49,662 bases of DNA from Paraglaciecola sp. (GTDB taxonomy: Bacteria > Pseudomonadota > Gammaproteobacteria > Enterobacterales > Alteromonadaceae), in assembly GCA_009993955.1 (NCBI GenBank), contig JAACSL010000028.1, positions 1 to 49,662 on the forward strand, given 5' to 3'. The notes beneath the pieces are model-generated. The model had not been told where the DNA came from. It did not search any database and worked only from the letters and a program-made list of their open reading frames with translations. Positions 34,646 to 43,100 of the stretch are shown piece after piece. The translations under genes were made by a program, and so were the position numbers. Positions within the stretch are counted from its first letter, which is position 1. Every line of letters begins with the position of its first letter.

Positions 34646-36450
34646 GTCAACATCACCACACCTCCCGCAAAAAAACTGGCGATACAAGAGCTAAAAAAAA
34701 CGCGGATAAGCTAATCCAAAGCCCTGCATTAGCCCCACGGCGCAAAGCGCTCATGTGGTTAATTACCCTAAGCATTCCCATCGTATTTTTTGTTGTCAGT
34801 GAGCTGCTGTTACGGCTGTTTGCTTATGGTCAATCACTGCCGCTGTTTATTGCAAACCCAGCCAACAGCCATTACATATTGCCCCGTCCTGACATTGTTA
34901 GACGTTATTTTGCCCAAGATGCAGACCTGCCTAGCGTGACCATGGAAGCCAACTTTTTACTCAAAGAAAAACCCAGCAATGGCTATCGGGTGTTTGTGCA
35001 AGGAGGATCCACCGCGGCTGGTTTCCCTTACGGCTTGGGTGCTTCACTGGCCGGCATGTTAGACAAACGCTTACGTGCCAGTTTGCCGCAGCACCATGTG
35101 GAAGTGGTGAATACCGCCCTCGCCGCCGTGAACTCTTACACGGTATTAGACTTAGCTGACGAAATCATTGCCCAACAACCTGACGCCATTTTACTGTACA
35201 TGGGCCACAACGAATATTTAGGCTTGCTGGGCGTTGGCTCAAATTACACCGCCGCCAATTCACAGGCCAGCACCCTGTTGTTTTTGCAACTCCAAGAGCT
35301 GCGACTCTTTCAACTGCTGCAAAACACTTATCAACAATTAAGCCATCAAGACCGTGATGCCGAGGCAAAAACCTCAAGCAGTCAATCTCGAACCTTTATG
35401 GCCAAAGTGGCCAAACACAAAGATATTGCCATGGATTCGGATCTTTACCGCGCTGGCCTTGAGCAGTTTTCCACCAATCTCACTCTGCTGCTCGACAAGT
35501 ACCAGGCGGCGGGCATTCAGGTGTTCTTAGCCACCATAGCCAGCAATATTGCCGACCAAAAACCGTTTGCCAGTGCTGAATTGACCGCGCAGCAGCAGGC
35601 TGCTTTAGGCAATATTCAAAGCCTGGTCGCGGCACAACAAACTCAATCAGCCATCAGTGCCAGTGATGAGTTAGCTCAGCGCTGGAACAGCGATAACTCT
35701 GCCCTCGCCCACTTTGCCTTGGGACAAATCTACCGACAGCTTGGCCAAGCATCAGCAGCACAGCAACAGTTAACCCTTGCAAAAGATCTCGATTTGCTGC
35801 GATTTCGCGCCCCCAGTGAGATCAATCACATCATCAAACAACATGCTGCGCGATACAGCAATGTGGTGTTGGTAGATGTTGAATCCGGCTGGCAGCAGCA
35901 GTCACCCCTCGGGCTGATTGGTGACAACCTGATGTTGGAGCACCTCCACCCTAATGTGCAGGGCTATTTTTTATTGGCTGATACCTTTTACGCAGCCATG
36001 CAAACAAAACAGAATTTCGCTGACTGGCAGAGCATAGATACCGCGCAAGCGTGGAAGGAACGCCCGCTGTTACCCGCTGAGGAATATTTAGGTTTTGCGA
36101 AAATTTTACAGCTGAAGAACGACTACCCCTTTACTCAACTCAGTGCAGATCGAAAGGTACAAGCATTACGTTTGCCCCCAGCTGACGATTGGCAACTTGC
36201 CTTGGGCAAAAGCCATTTTTTAAAACAAATTGATTGGTTAACCATGATGCAGCGATGTCTCAGTCAATACCAAGCTGAAAATAACCTAGCCATGACCTTA
36301 AAAACGGCGGTGTTATTGGCTGATGCCCTGCCCCATGACCCAGTGATTAATGCCTTTGTGGCAAATTTGTACGTGGGTTTGAAACAACCTGCATTGGCCG
36401 ACTATTACAAAAAGCGCAGTGAATTAGCGACACCTTCTAGCAACTCATAG
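34642..36450 (+). CDS. Membrane-anchored SGNH hydrolase with TPR repeats (paralogue 2)
   Basis: A 602-residue homologue of the preceding protein with the same plan. It has a membrane helix (WLITLSIPIVFFVVSELLL), VQGGSTAAGFPYG (Ser 123), MGHNEYLG (Asn 190) and LEHLHPNVQGYFLLAD. The middle TPR-like insert is present, but the C-terminal TPR part is shorter. Catalytic motifs are intact in both copies, so neither is a decayed duplicate. It starts within the stop of paralogue 1 (ATGA), and the two are surely co-expressed. They may act on different acyl groups or as a heterodimer. Confidence 0.88.
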   Translation: MSQHHHTSRKKTGDTRAKKNADKLIQSPALAPRRKALMWLITLSIPIVFFVVSELLLRLFAYGQSLPLFIANPANSHYILPRPDIVRRYFAQDADLPSVTMEANFLLKEKPSNGYRVFVQGGSTAAGFPYGLGASLAGMLDKRLRASLPQHHVEVVNTALAAVNSYTVLDLADEIIAQQPDAILLYMGHNEYLGLLGVGSNYTAANSQASTLLFLQLQELRLFQLLQNTYQQLSHQDRDAEAKTSSSQSRTFMAKVAKHKDIAMDSDLYRAGLEQFSTNLTLLLDKYQAAGIQVFLATIASNIADQKPFASAELTAQQQAALGNIQSLVAAQQTQSAISASDELAQRWNSDNSALAHFALGQIYRQLGQASAAQQQLTLAKDLDLLRFRAPSEINHIIKQHAARYSNVVLVDVESGWQQQSPLGLIGDNLMLEHLHPNVQGYFLLADTFYAAMQTKQNFADWQSIDTAQAWKERPLLPAEEYLGFAKILQLKNDYPFTQLSADRKVQALRLPPADDWQLALGKSHFLKQIDWLTMMQRCLSQYQAENNLAMTLKTAVLLADALPHDPVINAFVANLYVGLKQPALADYYKKRSELATPSSNS

Positions 36451-36561
36451 TGATTGTATTAAAATTACCACCGCTCATAGCGCACTCAAACCAAGGATAG
36501 CTTTCATTTACATGGCCTTGCCATGTCAATATTCTTCCACTTGCAGACAAGTACACACACT

Positions 36562-38367
36562 TTATTTATGCTGGTAGTAATCGTGTAAAACTTGCCAAGC
36601 CTGTTTTTTAACACCCGTTTCAGACAGTATGCCTTTGCGATTCCAAAAATCTTGAATTTGCTGCAAAGGCCGCCGAGGTGAGCGGAAATCCTTGAGGATC
36701 CATGGGGTTAAACCCCTTAAAAAGCTTATGTTATCAATCATCTTAAGGTTGTTGCGGTAAACGTCTGCTTGATATTCCTCGGTCCAACGCTGCCCAGCCT
36801 CACCATGCAAACCTTGCAGTGCCCCCGCGCCTAACTCACTCATGATCATCGGTTTGTGGTACTCACTTTGCCATTGGATCTGTGCGCAACTTTGTGGAGT
36901 GCCGCCATACCAGCCGCAATAACTATTAATACCAATCACATCCACTACTGCGGCCAGCGGATCATCAATCAGCTTGCCCTTTGCGCTGTTACTTTGTGTA
37001 TCGAGGGCGGCGGTGATAAGACGACTAGGATCAAGGGTTCGCGCGTGTGCCGCGAGTTTAGTGAGAAAATTTAAGCGCTAAGCGCCTTGAGGTGTTTCGT
37101 TGGCAACCGACCATAAAATAATGGCCGCGCGGTTTTTATCGCGACTGATCATGTCAGAAAGTTGCTGTTCGGCCAACAAATACACCGCTGGCTCAGCAAA
37201 TAACACTGTCCAATAAACCAGGATTTCTGCCCACACCAGCAAACCCAATTCATCGGCCATGCGCAGCATGCTTTCATTGTGGGGATAATGGGCCAAACGC
37301 ACAAAATTGCAGCCTAGTTCGAGGGCTGCTTGCAGTGTGGCGCGGGCGTCGGCTTCACTCCATTCACGCCCCGGGTGCAAGAAAGACTCCTCGTGAATGG
37401 CGATACCTTTGAGAAAAATCGCTTGGCCGTTAAGCAAAATATCTTCAGCTTGCGTGCTGATGTGGCGAAAGCCTATTTTATCACTGATAAGCTCTGATCC
37501 TGCCCGCAGCTGAATGTCATACAACTTAGGCGAAGATGGCGACCACAAGCTCGGCGTTGCCGAAATAACAACCTGTCCGTGACCCTGCTCATCAATAGCA
37601 ATAGCTTGTTTGATGCCAAGTTCAGGGATGGTTATGTAAGCCTTATCTGGGTTTCCAGCCACACTGAGATTCAGTGAAATTTGATCGTAACGGCCGGGGC
37701 TAAGGGCAATTTGATAATCCTTAACATGAATGTTGTCGAGGGTAGTTAAACTCACTGAACGGGTGATGCCACCGTAATTCCACCAATCAGTATTCACGGT
37801 GGGGATCTGCTGGCGCTCACGTTTATTATCTACTTTCACCACCACAAAATTGTGACCTGCACGCAGGTGTTGACTGACATCAAATTCAAAAGGTGTGAAA
37901 CCGCCCACATGCTCGCCCACGCGTTGACCATTTACGTAAACTATTGCGTGGTAGTTGACCGCAGCAAAATGTAACAGATAGGTTTTATCTTGTTGTGGAG
38001 TCAGGGTGAATGGCTTGTGGTACCACACCGTGCCTTCATAAAAAAACAATGTGTCATCTTGGCTATTCCAATCCCCCGGCACCTGCAGCTTTTGGGCTTT
38101 GTCAAAATTGTATTCAATTAAGTCACTGGGTGTTTTGGCGGTTTCAGCCAAAAAATAACCATCATCCTTGGCTTCATAGCGGTGATTGTAATAACCATTT
38201 TCATAGGGGTCAGGAATAATGTCCCATGCACCGTTGAGACTTACATGCACCCGATTATTGCTATTTTGCAGAAGGGAGTTACTCGACGCTGCCGCGACAA
38301 ATGATGACAAAAACAAAACTAAGCAAAAACTTGTTACACGTATACCCAAGGAGATAATGTGAATCAT
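36562..38367 (-). pseudogene. GH2 beta-glucuronidase/beta-galactosidase-like gene with one in-frame amber stop
   Basis: Reading from ATG 38367, a signal peptide and the GH2 sugar-binding, Ig-like and barrel domains follow. Codon 430 is TAG (37080-37078). After it the same frame continues as GH2 without any shift (FLTKLAAHARTLDPSRLITA ... MIMSELGAG ... LRGLTPWILKDF) to the TAA at 36562. Ignoring the stop, the gene has 601 codons, close to the 603 of E. coli GusA. The acid/base Glu (WSVANE, residue 424) lies before the stop and the nucleophile Glu (SELG, residue 511) after it, so the truncated product would be inactive. It is a very recent nonsense mutation, a read-through case or an assembly error. 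Confidence 0.88.
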
Positions 38368-38504
38368 TGCCGCACCCTTATCTAGGCTTTGATAGTCATG
38401 GCTTAACTATACACGGCGAGGCTGGCTAAACAATGTTAAGAAGAAAGATGGCATCACAGACCTTGCCATATCGTTCGAGTTTTAAGTTAAGCGTGACCCG
38501 AGTT

Positions 38505-38628
38505 ATTTTAACCACGTAACACTAGCGCTCCTATCATCGTCGCTGGCAAAGATGACCTGCCGATTATTACCGCGCTGGATAATATGTTCAGGCACACCGG
38601 CTAACGACACTCTCGGTTTTCTTGGCAT
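38505..38628 (-). pseudogene. RAYT (REP-associated tyrosine transposase) N-terminal fragment
   Basis: ATG 38628 opens MPRKPRVSLAGVPEHIIQRG followed by NNRQVIFASDDD, the conserved N-terminus of RAYT/Y1 transposases with the metal-binding HIIQRG. Homology then ends abruptly at about 38535 and the frame stops at 38503-38505. The catalytic Tyr and the rest of the protein are absent. It lies upstream of the PrlF/YhaV pair, and a matching C-terminal fragment lies on the other side. Confidence 0.75.
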
Positions 38629-38670
38629 AACTCTCTACCGTCACCACTGGTGGTTTAATCGTTGTAGTAG

Positions 38671-38683
38671 TTAATTTGGAACT
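38671..38683 (+). repeat. Left copy of 13-bp inverted repeat flanking the toxin-antitoxin pair
   Basis: TTAATTTGGAACT here is, in inverse orientation, a 12 of 13 match to AGTTCCAAACTAA at 39750-39762. The left copy lies about 43 bases upstream of the RAYT N-terminal fragment, the right copy overlaps the RAYT C-terminal stop codon. They may be the two natural ends of a RAYT element. Confidence 0.4.
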
Positions 38684-38802
38684 GACCCTGATGGAACCAA
38701 ATCTAGCCCCCTGTCTCTCGCTCGAAGCTGACTGAAGTGTATGGCAAGTCCCATCCTCACGTATTAAGTGATCAGAGCATCTTTTAGCCACCTATAAAAG
38801 GC

Positions 38803-38838
38803 AATGCATTTGCATTACCTCTCTTTTGTGCATAAAAT
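38803..38838 (+). promoter_or_regulatory. prlF promoter with palindromic operator candidate
   Basis: TTGCAT (38810-38815) and TAAAAT (38833-38838) are spaced by 17 bases, a good sigma-70 promoter 35 bases upstream of prlF. The palindrome AATGCATTTGCATT (38803-38816) covers the -35 box, the place expected for autorepression by the AbrB-type antitoxin. Confidence 0.5.
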
Positions 38839-38873
38839 ATCACAATTCGTTACGTAAACCTGTGGAGAACATT

Positions 38874-39206
38874 ATGCTAGCGCAAATGGCATTAGAAGCA
38901 GAATCAACATTGACAGACCGTTTTCAGACCACAGTGCCAAGCCCTGTTCGTCAGGCTTTGCATTTGGGTAAGAAAGATAAGATTAAATACGTCATTCAAT
39001 CTGATGGCAGTGTGCTTATGAAGCGCTTCGAAGCTGAGGATGGCGATCCTGTGCTTGATCAATTTCTATCCTTCTTGGCGGCTGATATGCAGAAGCACCC
39101 TGAAAAGCTACAACCACTAACTGACAGTATGCGTCAAAGCGTGGCATCGCTGGTTGCAGACGTTGATATTGATTTGGATACTGCGCTGTCTGATGAGGAT
39201 GCATAA
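38874..39206 (+). CDS. prlF: Type II antitoxin PrlF (SohA), AbrB-like
   Basis: A 110-residue antitoxin with a SpoVT/AbrB swapped-hairpin domain at the N-terminus (TLTDRFQTTVPSPVRQALHL then KKDKIKYVIQSDGSVLMKRF). The acidic C-terminus (DVDIDLDTALSDEDA) probably wraps the toxin. The ATG at 38874 has GGAG at the right distance. In E. coli, PrlF neutralises the YhaV nuclease and represses the operon. The toxin gene starts two bases after its stop. Confidence 0.92.
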   Translation: MLAQMALEAESTLTDRFQTTVPSPVRQALHLGKKDKIKYVIQSDGSVLMKRFEAEDGDPVLDQFLSFLAADMQKHPEKLQPLTDSMRQSVASLVADVDIDLDTALSDEDA

Positions 39207-39208
39207 AT

Positions 39209-39682
39209 TTGCCTGATAACGTCCCGATAGTAGTCAACGGTTGGACGCTATTTACCCATCCTCTTTTTGCTGAGCAATATCAAATACGGAAAGCAAAGGT
39301 CGAAGCGTTGAAGGCAAAAGATCCGAAGGGCTATACCAAGAAGAATGACACAAAACGCTTAGCAGCTATCCATAAACTGGCCTATGAAATTATTCCCCGA
39401 GACCCAACGTTACCGGATTATCGACAAGGGAAGACATTAGGCGAAAATAATAAACACTGGTTTCGAGCTAAGTTTTTTCAGCAGTATCGGCTGTTTTTTC
39501 GATACCACCTCGAATCCAAAATCATCGTTTATGCGTGGGTCAATGATGAAGGAAATAAACGAGCCTACGACAGCAAAACAGATGCTTACAAAGTGTTCGC
39601 AAAGATGCTTAAGTCAGGCGATCCCCCGGATGATTGGGATGCTCTTTTAAAAGCTGCCACGGACGCGAAAGTAGCACTTTAA
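39209..39682 (+). CDS. yhaV: Type II toxin YhaV, ribonuclease
   Basis: A 157-residue YhaV family toxin of the RelE-like group that cleaves mRNA. Typical stretches are VNGWTLFTHPLFAEQY at the N-terminus, IPRDPTLPDYRQGKTLG in the middle and FFQQYRLFFRYHLESKIIVY with YAWVNDEGNKRAYDSKTDAY at the end. It is complete and uninterrupted, so the module may be functional. It starts with TTG, with GAGG upstream, two bases after prlF. Confidence 0.93.
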   Translation: MPDNVPIVVNGWTLFTHPLFAEQYQIRKAKVEALKAKDPKGYTKKNDTKRLAAIHKLAYEIIPRDPTLPDYRQGKTLGENNKHWFRAKFFQQYRLFFRYHLESKIIVYAWVNDEGNKRAYDSKTDAYKVFAKMLKSGDPPDDWDALLKAATDAKVAL

Positions 39683-39758
39683 GTATCTAACTTCCTCTTT
39701 TTCAAAAGAAAATAAATAAAAGGGAGCTGCCCCTGAGAGATCCACTGAGAGTTCCAAA

Positions 39759-40114
39759 CTAAACCGACTGATTCGATTTCCGCCATCCAATCTGTCGACC
39801 TCGTTTTCCTTCTTGCAGTCGTTTTCCCGTTAGTGCTTCCACTTCTTCGATAAATCGCTCGTTACCTAATATCAATCCTTTGTTCGCAGCATTGCGGATA
39901 TCGTCTAACAGTTTTCCTTCGACCTGATATTTAAATAGTTCAAGATAATGTGACTGCCTTTCTTCATCTGTCTTACCCAATCTTTGGTATAAGGTGTGAG
40001 GAGTATTACCTGCTTTCCCAAGCCATTACTTTGGTAACTAGACCAACTGTAGTGAGCCGGATCCTTCACCATAGCGGCTCTGACCGGATTTAACTCAATG
40101 TAGCGAATCTGCAT
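39759..40114 (-). pseudogene. RAYT C-terminal fragment, 5'-truncated and frameshifted
   Basis: From 40114 the frame reads RYIELNPVRAAMVKDPAHYS and WSSYQSNGLGKQVILLTPYT, the conserved C-terminal half of RAYT transposases. Near 39983-39986 it shifts by one base, apparently a lost A in a short A-run. RAYT sequence then continues in another frame (LGKTDEERQSHYLELF ... GNERFIEEVEALTGKRL ... GKRGRQIGW) to the stop at 39759. The part upstream of RYIELNP is missing and the break falls at the pullulanase terminator. It cannot encode an active enzyme. Confidence 0.8.
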
Positions 40115-40143
40115 AAAAAAACCGCTCGTTTGAGCGGCTTTTT
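40114..40143 (-). terminator. Rho-independent terminator of the pullulanase gene
   Basis: CCGCTC (40122-40127) and GAGCGG (40132-40137) form a stem with a GTTT loop, flanked by A-runs on one side and T-runs on the other. It can act in both directions. On the minus strand it lies about 20 bases past the pullulanase stop. Confidence 0.75.
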
Positions 40144-40162
40144 GATGGGTAAGATTACTGGT

Positions 40163-43100
40163 TTATGGGGTAACTTCCGTAACCGTGACCTTTGGTGAGC
40201 TGGGGTCAGGGCCAGAGACTGTAAACTTATATGTGCCTGAATTTTCAATTGAAATGGCTAAGTTTGGTCCTGAGCGCCCGAGGCTGGTTGCATTGTCTAG
40301 GGTAACTGCGGTGTTGCCACCTAAGCCACCGAAGTCAACGGTTGACCAGTCAGATGAAGCCACTTTGAACTCATAGCTGCCTGCATCGATGGCTAATTCA
40401 GCCTCGTACGTGCTACTCCCTGTGTATGTTAAGGGATCGGATTCCCCCCAACCGTTCATGCCACCACGAATAAACACAGTCGTATCACCAAACATCTTGG
40501 CATTAAACACGGCCACGGTGGGTGCCGTTAAATCAGCAGCATTAAACAAGAAGGTGTACTCGCCATCCACTGGGATAGTAATAGCTAAGTTACTTGCTCC
40601 ACGGGCTAGATCTTTAGGTTCGCCAACTGTGGTTGTATTGTCACTATCCGCAGAGCCAAAGTCGACGGTTGACCAATCTGATGAAGCGACTTTGAATTCG
40701 TAAGAGCCAGCAGCGATTTCCATACTTGCTGTATACTGGCCACCAACGGCATAAGTCATGGGATTACCTTCACCCCAGCCATTCATGCCACCACGAATAA
40801 ATACTGTGGTACCAAAGAAAGGCTCTTCATTGTCAACGGTCAATATTGGCGCTTCTGGTTCTGAAGCATCCACACTGAACTTCAAGGTACGCTCTTCCGC
40901 TAAGGTAAGTTTCAGGTTAGGACCGCCACGTGACAATTGTTTATCTTCACCCAAGGTTACGTCTTGAACGCTAGAGCTAAAGTCAACTGTAGACCAGTCG
41001 GAAGACGCGATCTTAAATTCATAAGAACCCGGTGCGATGGTAATAACAGATTCATACACGCCGCTACCTGCATAGGTCATCGGATTGCCTTCACCCCAAC
41101 CATTCATACTTCCGCGTACAAATACAGTAGTACTGCCGTAAGGTACGACATCTGGCGCGCCTGAGGTTGCGTATGCAGACAAGCCCATGCCCTGGGCACC
41201 GCTTTGTGCTTTAACAAATACCGCCGTCGTTAGCGCTGGAACAGTAAACGTACCCTCGCCTTCACCGGCTGTAAAATAAGCACCACGTACGGTGGGGTCA
41301 ACCGAACTCGCTTGGGTTGAGTGCAAGGTAAAACCTGCTGCGGTAGCCACTGTATGACTTTGCTCTTCGTAACTACTGTTAATGACCACAACTAGGGCGT
41401 CGACCATGGGATCTAGATCAGCACGTGGTGCTGTTTCATCCATCGACATACCGTCATCAATGCTCATCACAATCAGCCCTTGAGTTTGACGTTTACCAAT
41501 ATTGTGGAAGCCAACGCGGTCGATAATATCGGCACCCGTTGTCAACTTAAACAACGGTGAACCGCTGCGAATACTGAGCATTTCATCAAATACAGCAGAG
41601 GCAAACTCAATATCAGTCATGGCTGCAGCACGTTCTGGGCTGTTAGCAAATTGACCGATTTCGTTCCACTTACTTTGATTATCTTCAGCTAATGGTAAAC
41701 CGACATTCCAGTTATTGGTGGCAAACGTGAAATCAACGTAACTAAACCAGTCGCCTGAATCATAGGTGTTTCTGTCCATTGACTTGGAGCGTAAGAAGTC
41801 ACCGCCAACTTGTAAGAATGGTATACCTTGGGCCATCAATGGAATTGTTGCCCCGATATTTTGCGCTCTAACCCGTTGTGCCAAGGTTAAATCAGCTGGC
41901 AACACATAGTTAAATTGATCCCATAAGGTTTCATTATCATGTTTCGACACATAGTTAATGATATCGGCTGGATCAGTGGCGTAACCGCCGATGCTGCTGG
42001 TGGTTGAGGCGATACCATTAAAATCTTCCAACACATAATCAGTAAGTGTACCTGCCAAACTCATTTTCACTTTGTCTTGGGCGGCGAGTGCACCGTCACT
42101 GGCGGTTTTGCTGAAGATTTGCCCTTGACGCACGGCTTCACGAATACGGTCGTTGTAAGTACCGATTTGTGTGCCAGCCATATTTGGCTGATTTGCTTGC
42201 TCATAACCACGGTCAGTACGAGTCCAACCTTCACCATAGAAATACGTGTCTTCATCAACGGCTTTTACCACGTCAAATAAACGCACCATGGTCGCTTTTG
42301 ATGCCTGGCTCATGATATCAAAACGGAAAGAATCGAATTTATATTGCGTGGCCCACTGAGTCAGCGAGTCTTGCATCAATTTTTCCATCATGGCATTACG
42401 TGGTTCTGTGTCGTCACAACAGGTCTCACGCACTATGGCACCTGAGTCCGTTTCATAACGATGGTAGTAACCGGGCACTACTTTATCTAATACTGATTTT
42501 GCATTCAGTTCAGAGGCGTTGGTATGGTTGTACACCACATCAAGTGCCACGCGTAAGCCCATCTCATGTAAAGCTTGGTTCATGGCGCGCATTTCTTTGA
42601 TGCGAGCTACGCCTTCTGGATCACTGGCATAGCTGCCTTCTGGCACGCTGAAATGGAAGGGATCATAACCCCAGTTGAATTGATCATAACCACGCATAGC
42701 CTGAGCTAACTCTTGGGCTTTACCGGCTTCTGACACAGGGTCGAAACTTGCAAATAAATCGCCTAATGTGATGGTTTTAGCAATTGATGCATCTTTACAA
42801 ATCGCTGCACTCTTGTTGAGTTTACATAAATCTGCAAAGGTACTGTCGAAGTTAACGGTTTTACTGACGTCTTCTTCAATGGTTGCAATGTCGTTAGCTG
42901 GCAACATATGAAAATGCGTTAAGCCTTTTTCAGCCAGTTTCTTCAAGTGCATAACAGGGGCTGAATCTGCTTCTGTGAAAGCCAGATATTTGCCACGATT
43001 TGTTGAGCTGGTGCTTTCATCACGTACGCTGAAATCACGAATCGACCCTTCATAAATCACTGCATCTTCATAATGTGCAATCGTCGGTATCGTCTGGGTA

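Noticed and set aside
28925-36450. A saxitoxin-type biosynthetic cluster
   Set aside because: Only SxtI/J/K-like genes are present; there is no polyketide, amidinotransferase or cyclisation gene, so toxin synthesis is not supported.
38588-38791. Minus-strand frame of 67 codons upstream of prlF
   Set aside because: It lies in a different frame from the RAYT fragment and has no protein-like features; the region is explained by RAYT 5' sequence and flanks.
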